From NCBI RefSeq assembly GCF_007988885.1, contig NZ_BJUZ01000002.1, positions 434,001 to 498,000 on the forward strand: 64,000 nucleotides of DNA, written 5' to 3'. Each line of letters opens with the position of its first letter. The first letter of the stretch is position 1. The position numbers were made by a program, and so were the translations under genes. Below the pieces are notes generated by a model, which searched no databases, was not told the DNA's origin, and worked only from the letters and a program-made list of their open reading frames with translations. The DNA comes from Gluconobacter wancherniae NBRC 103581 (lineage in GTDB: Bacteria; Pseudomonadota; Alphaproteobacteria; Acetobacterales; Acetobacteraceae). Positions 35,475 to 44,586 of this stretch are shown in pieces.

Positions 35475-36899
35475 TCAGGCTGCGTGGCGATCCTTGAGGA
35501 ACTGGAAGAACTCCACACCCTCACGAAGGCGGCGTTTCATCATCTGCGGGCTGCGAACCATTTCGTTCACGATCGAAGCGATCTTGGAGCCGCGGAAATA
35601 GAATTTGCGATAGAATTCTTCAACGCTTTCGAAAATTTCCGTGTGCGACAGATGCGGATAGTGCAGCGGTGCGATCTGAACGCCGTTTTCGTCGATCAAC
35701 TCTGCCGCTTCCTCATTCAGCCAGCCATTCTCCGTTGCCTGCTTGTGCAGGAACGTGCCGGGATAAGGCGCTGCCAGTGAAACCTGTAGGGTATGCGGGT
35801 TGATTTCCTTGGCGAACTTGATCGTTTCCTGAATGGTGTCTTTCGTCTCGCCCGGGAGGCCTACGATGAACGTGCCATGGATCTTGATGCCAAGTTTGTG
35901 GCAGTTGCGGGTAAATTCCTTGGCTGTCTCGACGAGCATGCCCTTTTTGATGTTGTGAAGGATCTGCTGGTTGCCGCTCTCATAGCCGACCAGAAGAAGG
36001 CGCAGGCCATTTTCTTTCAGAATTTTCAGGGTGCTGTAGGGAACGTTTGCCTTGGCGTTGCAAGACCATGTTACGCCCAGCTTACCCATCTCGCGGGCAA
36101 TGGCTTCGGCGCGGGGCAGATCGTCCGTGAAGGTGTCATCATCAAACATGAATTCCTGCACCTGCGGGAAATATTGCTTGGCGAGACGTACTTCGGCAGC
36201 AACGTGTTCCGGGCTGCGAGTGCGGTAGCGGTGTCCACCGACCGTCTGGGGCCACAGGCAGAACGTGCAGCGCGACTTGCATCCGCGACCCGTATAGATC
36301 GAAATGTAAGGATGCTTCAGATAGCCGATGAAGTAGTCGTTGATGTTGAGGTCACGCTTGTAGACTTCCGTCACGAACGGAAGGCTGTCCATGTCCTCGA
36401 TCATCGCGCGGTCTTTGTTGGCGATGACCTCGCCTTCTGCGTTGCGCCACGTAATGCCGTCAACTTCAGAGAGGGGCTTGCCTTCTGCAATTTCCTTGAT
36501 TGTGAAATCAAATTCGTTGCGCGCCACGAAATCGATCGGTCCACCCTGACGCATGCTTTCGTCAGGCTGCACGGCAACTTTGGCGCCGACCATGCCGATG
36601 ATCAGCTTTGGATTCGTATCCTTGAGCATCTGAGCCACACGGACATCCGATGCGAAGGACGGCGTTGATGTGTGGATGATGACCAGATCGCGGTTTTTAA
36701 CGTCTTCCAGAATGGGGTCCATGCCCATCTTGGCTGGCGGGGCGTCGATCAGCCGTGATCCCGGGACCAGGGCTGCAGGCTGTGCGAGCCAGGTGGGAAA
36801 CCAGAAAGACTTGATCTCGCGTTTGGCCTGGTAGCGGGAGCCTGCACCACCATCAAAGCCGTCGAAAGAAGGAGGCTGGAGAAAAAGGGTTCTCATCAT
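35475..36899 (-). CDS. hpnJ: Hopanoid biosynthesis radical SAM protein HpnJ
   Basis: A 474-residue B12-binding-domain radical SAM enzyme. Residues 1-150 form the cobalamin-binding-like domain; the radical SAM motif CKSRCTFC (Cys207, Cys211, Cys214) binds the 4Fe-4S cluster. HpnJ contracts the ribose-derived side chain of glucosaminyl-hopanoid to the five-membered cyclitol ether. The frame is open 63 codons further upstream inside hpnI, but the chosen ATG (MMRTLFLQPP) has AGGAG at 9 nt and starts 2 nt after the hpnI stop. The conserved length supports this start. Confidence 0.94.
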   Translation of the reverse strand: MMRTLFLQPPSFDGFDGGAGSRYQAKREIKSFWFPTWLAQPAALVPGSRLIDAPPAKMGMDPILEDVKNRDLVIIHTSTPSFASDVRVAQMLKDTNPKLIIGMVGAKVAVQPDESMRQGGPIDFVARNEFDFTIKEIAEGKPLSEVDGITWRNAEGEVIANKDRAMIEDMDSLPFVTEVYKRDLNINDYFIGYLKHPYISIYTGRGCKSRCTFCLWPQTVGGHRYRTRSPEHVAAEVRLAKQYFPQVQEFMFDDDTFTDDLPRAEAIAREMGKLGVTWSCNAKANVPYSTLKILKENGLRLLLVGYESGNQQILHNIKKGMLVETAKEFTRNCHKLGIKIHGTFIVGLPGETKDTIQETIKFAKEINPHTLQVSLAAPYPGTFLHKQATENGWLNEEAAELIDENGVQIAPLHYPHLSHTEIFESVEEFYRKFYFRGSKIASIVNEMVRSPQMMKRRLREGVEFFQFLKDRHAA

Positions 36900-36901
36900 A
36901 A

Positions 36902-38104
36902 TCAAACGCTCCTGTTTGTGCCGGGCTGCGTGGTGGTGCCGCTCGCCGCAGAATTCTTCGTGCGTCGCGCGATATGGACTGTTCTGCCGCGCCATGCAAC
37001 GCGTGACCCGCGTGCACTGCCCACCATAATAGCCGCAGACAGCCAGTCGCGCACGGGAAGGAAGGGAATCCCTGCTGGTAACGGACATTTCGTAGCGCGA
37101 TCCACCATCGATGCGCTTATGGCCCGCAGAAACCAGGTCAGGGCAAGAATCATCCAGCTAAGCCGGGTATTCGGGCGGAAAAGCACACAGGCTATTGCCC
37201 AGAAAAGTGGCAGCTGGATTGAAGAAAGGCCGTAGCCCAAGGGCTCGACATTCTTGACGGTTCGCCCCCAGCGCAGTTCGTGCGCGAGCAACTCCGTCAG
37301 AGATTGTTCGCCAACGGTGGTGTGGGTCAGGGTGGGAGCAATCGCGATGTCCCCCCCCTGCTGGCGAATAAGGCGGCCGAGTTCGGCATCATCAGCCACA
37401 TGGTCAACCAGAGCCCGCAGGCCACCGATGGCCTCCAGTTTCTGGCGTGTCAGGGCCATTGTGGCGCCAAGGCAGTCCTGACGCCCCAGAAGGCGGGACA
37501 TCATCACGCCCGGAAGAAAATTGTGATTGATCTGGCAGGCACCCAGTTGCTGCACGAGGCTGCCAGTCGCTGGCCTGCCCGCATACAGCGTGGTGATCAG
37601 ATCCGTTCCGGGTTTTTCAAGCGCGGATACAACATGCTTTAGGTAGTTTGGGGTTACATGGATATCAGAGTCTGAAACGACAATGATATCGTGATGCGCT
37701 GCCCCATACATGTTGATGAGGTTGCCGATTTTGCGGTTCGGGCCGTGTTCTGCATCGTCAACCACAAGCGTGATGTCGACGTTCGGATGTCTTGCTTTCA
37801 GACGTTCCACGACCGGGATCGCAGTGTCCTGAGTCGACTGAACTCCGAAAACGATCTGGAAAGCCGGATATTCCTGAAGGCAGATGCTGTCGAGCGCATC
37901 ATCAAGCAGGAGTTCATCTCCATGTAGCGGCTTGAGGACGGTAATTGCGGGCCAAGTGCGCGCAATTGAGCGCAATGCGTCGTCGGCCGCGGTCTCGCCC
38001 CGCCGGAACCGGCTGAGCAGGGTTGCGCCAATCAGCGCCTGCAGGCTTCCGGCAACTGAAACAAGCCCTGTAAATCCGGCGGCAATAGAGAGAGGTGTGG
38101 GCAC
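36902..38104 (-). CDS. hpnI: Hopanoid glycosyltransferase HpnI
   Basis: A 400-residue membrane-anchored GT2 (ceramide glucosyltransferase-like) enzyme. One N-terminal helix (LSIAAGFTGLVSVAGSLQALIG) and C-terminal helices around residues 295-325 and 350-360 anchor it to the inner membrane. Catalytic signatures are VLKPLHGDE, the SDSD metal site (IIVVSDSDIHV), DDAELGRLI and HELRWGRT (related to the (Q/R)xxRW motif). HpnI adds GlcNAc to bacteriohopanetetrol. It begins with GTG. hpnJ starts 2 nt after its stop, and hpnM precedes it by 61 nt. Confidence 0.93.
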   Translation of the reverse strand: MPTPLSIAAGFTGLVSVAGSLQALIGATLLSRFRRGETAADDALRSIARTWPAITVLKPLHGDELLLDDALDSICLQEYPAFQIVFGVQSTQDTAIPVVERLKARHPNVDITLVVDDAEHGPNRKIGNLINMYGAAHHDIIVVSDSDIHVTPNYLKHVVSALEKPGTDLITTLYAGRPATGSLVQQLGACQINHNFLPGVMMSRLLGRQDCLGATMALTRQKLEAIGGLRALVDHVADDAELGRLIRQQGGDIAIAPTLTHTTVGEQSLTELLAHELRWGRTVKNVEPLGYGLSSIQLPLFWAIACVLFRPNTRLSWMILALTWFLRAISASMVDRATKCPLPAGIPFLPVRDWLSAAIMVGSARGSRVAWRGRTVHIARRTKNSAASGTTTQPGTNRSV

Positions 38105-38165
38105 GTGTGGTTTCTAGCCTCCTGCCGTCAGGGCAGGAAATAGATGTGCGTCCGCACATGCAGTT

Positions 38166-38831
38166 TCAATCATGCAGGAAGAGGCTTGTCTTGTGATCTA
38201 GAAGATTCGCCAGCCCGCTTGCGCCACCCTGACCAAGAGCGCCACCGAAGTCAGAACGCTGTGCAGCGACCTGGCTGATATGCCCGTTCAGGAGAATATC
38301 CGTAATCTTCCATCCTGAGGGAGAGGACGTCATGATGTAATCAACCGGCGTGCTGTCACCTGTTGTTCCGCCAATGGTTGTGTCAACGATCTGGCCACCT
38401 GCTGGGTTGGCGCGCGTCTGCGGCATAACCTTGAACACCGCATTGGTGCCGGGTTTGAACGTGGATGCGTAACGGGCAATAGTGAACTGGCGGAATGAGC
38501 CGAGCAGTCGCGTGCGGTCCGCAGGACTGAGATCATTGTAGCGAAGCCCCACGGAACGACGCAGAACAGCCTCCAGATCAAATGCCTTGTCCACGGCGGG
38601 GGCAATTATTCCTGCGCGTTGCTGGGCAGTCTTTCCCGATGTCTGCGCAGCACGCAGGGCATCATACAGACCGTTGATCGGTGCTGAGGATGTATCAGAC
38701 GCTACGGAAACACTCTGGGCTGAAGACGAAGCTGCCTGAGCCAGAGCATTGCCGCGGGCGATACCTAGGATTCCTCCCGCAATGAACAGGGAGAGAGTCG
38801 CATGTTTCGAAATTCGGCGGATCATGGTCAT
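38166..38831 (-). CDS. hpnM: HpnM, MlaC/Ttg2D-like periplasmic lipid-binding protein
   Basis: A 221-residue exported protein. Its signal peptide is ISKHATLSLFIAGGILGIARGNALA|Q. The mature part matches the MlaC/toluene-tolerance (Ttg2D) family: AFDLEAVLRRSVGLRYNDLSPADRTRLLGSF and WKITDILLNGHISQVAAQRSDF. In hopanoid loci this member is named HpnM and is thought to help move hopanoids or other lipids between membranes, often with the RND-type HpnN, which is not present here. An AGGA 6 nt before the ATG supports the start. It is the first gene of the leftward hpnM-hpnI-hpnJ-hpnK unit. Confidence 0.88.
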   Translation of the reverse strand: MTMIRRISKHATLSLFIAGGILGIARGNALAQAASSSAQSVSVASDTSSAPINGLYDALRAAQTSGKTAQQRAGIIAPAVDKAFDLEAVLRRSVGLRYNDLSPADRTRLLGSFRQFTIARYASTFKPGTNAVFKVMPQTRANPAGGQIVDTTIGGTTGDSTPVDYIMTSSPSGWKITDILLNGHISQVAAQRSDFGGALGQGGASGLANLLDHKTSLFLHD

Positions 38832-39145
38832 GCTTTCGTCCTATGTGACATTTTGTGCAAGAGGTCAGCACGAAATTGCGTCAGATCAATGGAACATGGA
38901 AAGTTTTACTCTGTGTCTGATAAGCAACAGTCTTTCATACAATTATCATGCACGACATTGAGGCGTGATGGTCAATGGGGCTATAGCCAGTGAATCGACT
39001 GTCTGGCTAACCCCGTATCCGGCACTGAACGCCAGAGGGTTTACCCGAGTTTTCTACGGAAAGCCTGATCGTCACCAGATGCGAAAGGCCCCGGTGTGCT
39101 TCAACGCGAGCGCGTAATCCCGGTGGCAAGAACCAGAGGACTATA
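38832..39145. promoter_or_regulatory. Divergent hpnM / hpnH intergenic region
   Basis: This 314-base gap contains the promoters for the leftward hpnM unit and the rightward hpnH. An AT-rich stretch around 38930-38950 is the best place for a promoter core, but no convincing -35/-10 pair or operator was recognised. No gene is supported. Confidence 0.5.
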
Positions 39146-40339
39146 ATGGCCGTTCCTTTGATGCAGGCTGTCCGAGTCGGACGGTACGTTGTCAAGCAGC
39201 ACATCACGGGCCGCAAGCGCTACCCCTTGGTCCTGATGCTCGAGCCTTTGTTTCGCTGCAACCTGGCTTGCGCCGGATGTGGCAAGATTGATTATCCGGC
39301 GCAGATCCTGAACCAGCGCATGAGCCTTCAGGAATGCCTTGATGCAGATTCTGAAGCCGATGCCCCGGTCATTGCCATCGCTGGTGGTGAGCCTCTGCTG
39401 CACAAGGAAATGCCGCAGATCGTCAAGGGTCTGATCGAGCGTAAGAAATACATCTACCTCTGCACGAATGGTCTGCTTCTGGAGAAGAAGCTGGACGATT
39501 ACGAGCCCTCTCATTTCTTCTCATGGGATGTGCATCTGGATGGTGATCAGCTGATGCATGATGCGTCAGTCTGTCAGGACGGTGTGTTTGAGCGTGCAAC
39601 CGCTGCCATTCGTGCTGCTAAGGCGCGTGGTTTCCGTGTCTCGATCAATTGCACCCTGTTCGACGGTGCTGTTCCGGAACGCGTTGCGGCCTTCTTCGAT
39701 GAAGCCATGGCAATGGGTGTGGACGGCATCATGACCGCCCCAGGATACGCATATGAGCGTGCACCTGATCAGGCGCACTTCCTGAACCGTCAGAAGACCA
39801 AGCAGCTTTTCCGTGACATCTTCCGTCTGGGTAAGGGCAAGAAGTGGCGCTTCACGCAGTCACCATTGTTCCTGAACTTTCTGGCAGGCAACGAAAACTA
39901 TCATTGCACGCCTTGGGGTAAGCCGCTCCGCACTGTCTTTGGCTGGCAGCGCCCCTGCTATCTGCTGGGCGAGGGCTATGCCAAGACATTCAAGGAACTG
40001 ATGGACGATACTGCCTGGGAGCAGTATGGCACAGGCGCATACGAGAAATGCGCAGACTGCATGGTTCACTCCGGGTATGAATCCACGGCTGTGATGGATG
40101 CGGTCCGTCGTCCCTGGCATATCGCAAAGGTCGCCTTGTTCGGACCCGAGACTGAAAAGCCGATGGTTCCTGAAATCTCGCTCGCAAACCAGCGCCCTGC
40201 CGAATATGGCTATGAAGCGCAGGTCGCAACGCAGATGGAACAGATCTCCAAGGGCTCCAAGCCGGCACGTGGTCCGCGGGTTCGCGTAAACGGACGTGCA
40301 GCGAATGCTGTCTCTGAAGCTGCGGATGCCGCTGACTGA
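39146..40339 (+). CDS. hpnH: Adenosyl-hopane synthase HpnH (radical SAM)
   Basis: A 397-residue radical SAM enzyme that joins a 5'-deoxyadenosyl radical to diploptene, giving adenosyl-hopane, the first step in making extended C35 hopanoids. The cluster motif CNLACAGC (Cys38, Cys42, Cys45) is intact, followed by AIAGGEPLLHKEM and LCTNGLLLEKKL. C-terminal Cys residues (YEKCADCMVHSGYE) are typical of the family. An AGAGGA lies before the ATG. It is transcribed away from the other hpn genes, with its own terminator. The squalene-hopene cyclase and HpnG are not in this window. Confidence 0.96.
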   Translation: MAVPLMQAVRVGRYVVKQHITGRKRYPLVLMLEPLFRCNLACAGCGKIDYPAQILNQRMSLQECLDADSEADAPVIAIAGGEPLLHKEMPQIVKGLIERKKYIYLCTNGLLLEKKLDDYEPSHFFSWDVHLDGDQLMHDASVCQDGVFERATAAIRAAKARGFRVSINCTLFDGAVPERVAAFFDEAMAMGVDGIMTAPGYAYERAPDQAHFLNRQKTKQLFRDIFRLGKGKKWRFTQSPLFLNFLAGNENYHCTPWGKPLRTVFGWQRPCYLLGEGYAKTFKELMDDTAWEQYGTGAYEKCADCMVHSGYESTAVMDAVRRPWHIAKVALFGPETEKPMVPEISLANQRPAEYGYEAQVATQMEQISKGSKPARGPRVRVNGRAANAVSEAADAAD

Positions 40340-40368
40340 TCTTTCCGTCGACTGGTAGGCATATAGTG

Positions 40369-40402
40369 AAAGCCACTTCCCTAAGGGGAGTGGCTTTTTT
40401 TT
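40369..40402 (+). terminator. Terminator of hpnH
   Basis: Stem AAAGCCACTTCCC / GGGGAGTGGCTTT (one G-T wobble) with loop TAA and eight T residues, 30 nt after the hpnH stop. Confidence 0.93.
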
Positions 40403-40499
40403 ATGTGGATCAGAGGTGTTCGTGGATAAATGACAGGAATGTCATGGTGCTTGGGAAATTGCCTGCTATCATCGCGACCTTCATAACTCTGGCCGGACC

Positions 40500-41792
40500 A
40501 TGTTGACCCCTATTTTTATCATCTGCCTGCTCATTCTCCTGAACGGTGTTTTCGCCATGGGGGAGCTGGCACTGATTTCCGCCAAGCGACCACGTCTTGC
40601 GGTGCTGGCTAAGAAAGGAGTCCGGGGCGCCGACCGCGCCATGCGTCTTGCTGATGACCCTCATGGATTCCTGCCGACCGTTCAGGTTGGCATGACGCTG
40701 GTTTCCATCCTGGAAGGTACATTCGGCGGTAGCCAGCTTGAGTCCACGGTGACAGCCTGGATTTATCAGGTTCCGGTTCTCAGGCCTTTTGCTGGCGAAC
40801 TGGCGATCGTGTTTGTTGTGGCGATGATCACGTTTGCAATGCTGGTGTTTGGAGAACTGGTGCCAAAGCAAATGGCACTTCAGCAGCCGGAGCTGATTGC
40901 ATCACGCCTTTCGTTTCTTCTCGTGAGCCTGTCGCGGATCGCGCAGCCGGTTGTCTGGTGCCTGAGCAAGACGTCCTCTCTGGTGCTGCGCCTGCTCGGC
41001 GTTGGCCCCTTGACCCGTGCTGCCGTCACTGAGGAGGAGCTGCGTGCCGTTCTGGCAGAGGGAGCGCAGGCTGGCGTTCTCGAGACTGAAGAGCGAGCAA
41101 TGATCGAGCGCCTCCTTCGGCTTGCTGATCGTCCTGTTCGTGCCATCATGACGCCAAGAAACGAGTTGTTCTGGGTAGATCGACATGCTGATCAGGAAAC
41201 CCTGATCAGCAAACTCCGTCAGTCATCCTTTGCACGTATTGTGGTCTGCGAAGGGGATGTTGATCATCCGGTTGGCGTTATTCTGGCCAAGGACATTATG
41301 GACCGGCTGCTTCTTGGGTTGCCTGTTTCCATTGAAGCAGTTTTGCGCGAACCGCCTGTGATACCAGACAGCCTCACAGCGCAGGATATGATCGAGCGTA
41401 TGCGTGGGGTCACGCTGGGAATCACGTTTGTTCTGGATGAATATGGCTCGTTTGAGGGGATTGTAACGCCCTCAGATGTCTTTGAGGCGATTGTTGGCGA
41501 CGAAACGACAGATTCCGCCCCTTCAGAATTGCAGGCTGCTGAAGGTGCTGATGAATATATTCTGGACGGTTTCATGCCTGCGGACGAGGTGCGCTCAAAG
41601 CTCGATCTGCCGGAGCTCCCGGCGTCTGGTAGTTATCACACGCTCGGTGGTGCCATCCTGGCGCTGTTACGTCGCGTGCCAGCCAAAGGCGACAAGGTCG
41701 CCTTTGCGGGATGGCTGTTTGAAGTTTTGGAGATGGAGAGGCGGCGGGTCATTCGGGTGAAGGCCAGCCGACAGGTTCTCGCCGAAAACTGA
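40500..41792 (+). CDS. CNNM/CBS transporter-like protein (CorB/TlyC family)
   Basis: A 430-residue membrane protein of the family often called hemolysin-like. The N-terminal DUF21/CNNM domain has four hydrophobic segments (FIICLLILLNGVFAMGELALI, and LAIVFVVAMITFAMLVFGELV among them); two CBS domains follow (MTPRNELFWVDR and VTLGITFVLDEYGSFEGIVT), and a C-terminal CorC/HlyC domain ends the protein. Related proteins export Mg2+ or Co2+, and true hemolysis is doubtful. No classic ribosome site was found before the ATG. It is convergent with the flagellar flgN gene. Confidence 0.88.
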   Translation: MLTPIFIICLLILLNGVFAMGELALISAKRPRLAVLAKKGVRGADRAMRLADDPHGFLPTVQVGMTLVSILEGTFGGSQLESTVTAWIYQVPVLRPFAGELAIVFVVAMITFAMLVFGELVPKQMALQQPELIASRLSFLLVSLSRIAQPVVWCLSKTSSLVLRLLGVGPLTRAAVTEEELRAVLAEGAQAGVLETEERAMIERLLRLADRPVRAIMTPRNELFWVDRHADQETLISKLRQSSFARIVVCEGDVDHPVGVILAKDIMDRLLLGLPVSIEAVLREPPVIPDSLTAQDMIERMRGVTLGITFVLDEYGSFEGIVTPSDVFEAIVGDETTDSAPSELQAAEGADEYILDGFMPADEVRSKLDLPELPASGSYHTLGGAILALLRRVPAKGDKVAFAGWLFEVLEMERRRVIRVKASRQVLAEN

Positions 41793-41814
41793 CAGGGTGG
41801 CCTGGCTTGTTATC

Positions 41815-42204
41815 TCAGGCCCGGCTTACGAACACCGCAGTATTCTGCCTGTTGACGTCTGCGTATCCACCTTTCTGGCCATATGCCTGCGGAATATTGT
41901 CTGCATTGGTCAGTGGGGTTGTTAAAACGCTCACCACTCGTTTCTGGGTTCCAATGGCGAGTTGTAGCAACTCTTCATTGCGCGTCATGGCAATGCTGAT
42001 CCGTTCCAGTAGTGGCCGAACGTCTTCAGTGATGTTCCCAGTTTCGCGCGCGCTGGATACGCTTGCCTCGAACAACTCTGAGAGTTTCTGTTTTTCAGGC
42101 AACAAAGCTAGCGCGTCACTTAGATTCCCTGCTGTCAGAGCGGAATTCTCTGTTTCCAGAAGAGCCAGAAGGTCCTGCATCAGGGATGTGTCCCGAAAAG
42201 TCAT
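41815..42204 (-). CDS. FlgN-like flagellar export chaperone
   Basis: A 129-residue, largely helical protein. The length, the Leu/Glu-rich coiled helices (LMQDLLALLETENSALTAGNL, MTRNEELLQLAIGT) and the C-terminal GYADVNRQNTAVFVSR resemble FlgN-type chaperones that bind hook-filament junction proteins FlgK and FlgL before export. Its ATG overlaps the stop of the flgJ-like gene (ATGA), so it belongs to the flgI-flgJ-flgN unit. The assignment rests mainly on context and general features because the family is poorly conserved. Confidence 0.7.
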   Translation of the reverse strand: MTFRDTSLMQDLLALLETENSALTAGNLSDALALLPEKQKLSELFEASVSSARETGNITEDVRPLLERISIAMTRNEELLQLAIGTQKRVVSVLTTPLTNADNIPQAYGQKGGYADVNRQNTAVFVSRA

Positions 42205-42491
42205 TTGGCCTCCTGCATGGCAAGCATCTGGCGATCTATTGCGTCTGTGAGGCCAAGGCCTCCGTTATCTTCCATCTGCTTCGCAATCTGCTCAACAATC
42301 ATGGGTTTGAACTGCTTCTCACCTGCGCCGCCGCTAAACATGTTTTTGTCGTCATCATCAGACTGAAACATTGGCTGCAGCATCTGATTAATTGTCATGG
42401 ACTCAAAGTCCCGTGCGGCCTTCATGGTTTTGTCTTCCATGGAAGATGATCCCTGCATGGCCGATTGTGGCATGGTCATGGTAATGTGCAT
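42201..42491 (-). CDS. Rod-binding protein (FlgJ N-terminal type)
   Basis: A 96-residue protein containing only the rod-binding domain (Rod-binding/FlgJ-N): ARDFESMTINQMLQPMFQS and GEKQFKPMIVEQIAKQMEDNGGLGLTDAIDRQM. It helps rod assembly across the periplasm. The muramidase domain found in enterobacterial FlgJ is absent, as is usual in alphaproteobacteria. The chosen ATG (MHITMTMPQ) is one base after the flgI stop; the frame is open a little further upstream. Its stop overlaps the flgN-like start. Confidence 0.85.
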   Translation of the reverse strand: MHITMTMPQSAMQGSSSMEDKTMKAARDFESMTINQMLQPMFQSDDDDKNMFSGGAGEKQFKPMIVEQIAKQMEDNGGLGLTDAIDRQMLAMQEAK

Positions 42492-42492
42492 A

Positions 42493-43623
42493 TCAACGCA
42501 TCTCCAGATCGGCCTGCAACGCGCCATCGGCCTTGATTGCTTGCAGAATGCTGATCATGTCGCGTGGGCCAACGCCGAGTGAGTTGAGGCCAGCAACAAG
42601 TTCACGCAGGGTCGTGCCACCTTGCATGACAGCAAGGTGATGGTTTTTCCCGGTATCCACATTGATGTTTGTCCTGGGGACCACTGCAGTCTGACCGTTC
42701 GAAAACGGACCAGGCTGCGAAACCTGAGGTGTCTCCGTGACTTGTACGGTCAGATTGCCTTGTGCGACGGCAACCGTGCTGATTCGGACATCCGCTCCCA
42801 TGATAATTGTACCGCTTGCCTCATCCACGATAACTTTTGCCGGGTTGTCGGGTTGAACCAGTAAATCCCCGATTCTGGACAACGTGGCGACGGGATCCCT
42901 TGAAGTCAGGGCGATCAGCAGCGTGCGTGGATCTTGAACGGTCGCGATTGGACCCAGGGTCTGGTTGATCACGGCTGCGATGCGCGTTGCCGTTGTCAGG
43001 TCCGGATTTCGCAAACTCATGTGCAGGCTTGTGCGGTGACTTAAATCGAAGGGCACTTCACGCTCGACAACGCCACCATTGGCTATATGTCCGCTTGTAG
43101 GAACGTTGCGCGTAATGGATGCCGCCGCTCCGCGTGTACTGAACGCGTTTGTTGCCAGTGATCCCTGTGCGACGGCATATACTTCTCCGTCCGCAGCCAT
43201 CAGCGGTGTTACCAGAAGCGTTCCACCTGTAAGTGAAGAAGAATCACCTGCCGCCGATACGGTGACGTCAATCCTGTTTCCACCGTGCTCAAATGCTGGA
43301 AGATCAGCTGTGACCATGACTGCTGCAACATCATGGGTCTGAAGCTGCGTCTCCTGATCACGAATGTTGACGCCGAGGCGGTTGAGCATCGAAATCAGCG
43401 TTTCACGGGTAAAAATCGAATTTGTCAGCCGGTCACCGGTGCCGTTCAGACCGACAACAAGACCATAGCCAATCAACTGGTTGCTCCGTACGCCTTCCAT
43501 ATCCGTAATGTCCTTGATGCGGACAACGGCAGCTTTGGAAGGGGCAGGAAGCAGGAGGACCAGTGTGCATAATACTGCACTGATCTGGCTCCAGAAGCGT
43601 GTTGAAATGGGTATGAGAGGCAT
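42493..43623 (-). CDS. flgI: Flagellar P-ring protein FlgI
   Basis: A 376-residue exported P-ring subunit that forms the periplasmic bushing around the flagellar rod. The signal peptide is ISAVLCTLVLLLPAPSKA|A, followed by the family opening VVRIKDITDMEGVRSNQLIGYGLVVGL. Internal signatures include GVNIRDQ, AAVMVTADLPAF and NSLGVGPRDMISILQAIKADGAL at the end. It is the first gene of a leftward flgI-flgJ-flgN unit and is divergent from dksA. The basal-body genes suggest a flagellated strain. Confidence 0.96.
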   Translation of the reverse strand: MPLIPISTRFWSQISAVLCTLVLLLPAPSKAAVVRIKDITDMEGVRSNQLIGYGLVVGLNGTGDRLTNSIFTRETLISMLNRLGVNIRDQETQLQTHDVAAVMVTADLPAFEHGGNRIDVTVSAAGDSSSLTGGTLLVTPLMAADGEVYAVAQGSLATNAFSTRGAAASITRNVPTSGHIANGGVVEREVPFDLSHRTSLHMSLRNPDLTTATRIAAVINQTLGPIATVQDPRTLLIALTSRDPVATLSRIGDLLVQPDNPAKVIVDEASGTIIMGADVRISTVAVAQGNLTVQVTETPQVSQPGPFSNGQTAVVPRTNINVDTGKNHHLAVMQGGTTLRELVAGLNSLGVGPRDMISILQAIKADGALQADLEMR

Positions 43624-43857
43624 GATTGTGGCAAAAAATCCCGCACTCAGCGAAAGCGATTGCTTCCTGTCAGAGGACCTAAATGCCAGTAATGGATGAA
43701 GAATCTCCTAACAGTGGGCGGATTTCTGCCCTTTTGAGTTGCGTTACACTTTATGTTCGGACTTGGCGGGAGAGCCCTTGATGGGTATAAGCCGCGCGTC
43801 ATCGCCCACGGCTGTGCAGAAGCGGACGTCGGCGGACTTGTCAGGGAATGGACGCGC

Positions 43858-44271
43858 ATGATCACGTTACCGCCAGACTATCGGCCCTCCGATGCTGAAG
43901 AGTTCATGAATTCTCTACAGGTCGAGTATTTCCGCCAGAAACTGCTTCAGTGGCGTGCAGAGCTCCTGCGTGAGGCTGATGGAACTCTTGCCAGCCTTTC
44001 AGAGGGCGGCATCCATGAAGCTGATATTACAGATCGCGCCAGCGTAGAGACTGACCGAGCATTCGAGCTCCGTACCCGCGATCGTGCACGCAAGCTGATC
44101 TCTAAGATCAACATGGCGCTGGAACGCGTTGATAACGGCACATATGGCTATTGCGAAGAAACAGGTGAACCAATTGGCCTGAAGCGTCTTGAGGCGCGTC
44201 CGATCGCAACAATGTCGATTGACGCCCAGGAGCGTCATGAACGCATGGAAAAGGTTCATCGCGACGACTAA
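43858..44271 (+). CDS. dksA: RNA polymerase-binding factor DksA
   Basis: A 137-residue DksA/TraR family protein that binds the polymerase secondary channel and, with ppGpp, adjusts rRNA and amino-acid promoter activity. The coiled-coil opens with FRQKLLQWRAELLREADGTL and carries the Asp-x-x-Asp tip (DRASVETDRA). The zinc-finger region is of the one-Cys type (YGYCEETGEPIGLKRLEARP), lacking the usual four Cys, as in other alphaproteobacterial DksA proteins. The frame extends 35 codons upstream, but the chosen ATG (MITLPPDYRP) is the conserved start. It is divergent from flgI, an arrangement also known in Caulobacter-like genomes. Confidence 0.92.
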   Translation: MITLPPDYRPSDAEEFMNSLQVEYFRQKLLQWRAELLREADGTLASLSEGGIHEADITDRASVETDRAFELRTRDRARKLISKINMALERVDNGTYGYCEETGEPIGLKRLEARPIATMSIDAQERHERMEKVHRDD

Positions 44272-44322
44272 AGGGGTTGCATGGTGCGCTTCAAAGCGGT
44301 AGGAAGCGCGCCAAGCAACGAT

Positions 44323-44397
<75 letters not shown>

Positions 44398-44586
44398 GCT
44401 TAACTCCCCAAAATGACAATCAGTTATTTGGCATTCTCTTTGCCAGTTGACACGGAAAACATGTGCTCAACCAGCTGATCCCGTTAAGGCATCAGCTGCA
44501 CGTTTGAGACACTCTGGACTGCAGTGTCCGTATATGCGTTCAATTATATTAACGCATTTGCCCAGAAATTTTGCAGTCGTTTGTAT

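Noticed and set aside
40500-41792. Hemolysin toxin
   Set aside because: The family label is historical; the domain order CNNM-CBS-CorC points to ion transport.
41799-41821. GGCCTG/CAGGCC hairpin between the CorB-like gene and flgN
   Set aside because: Six-base stem without a T-tract and partly inside coding sequence; too weak to call a terminator.
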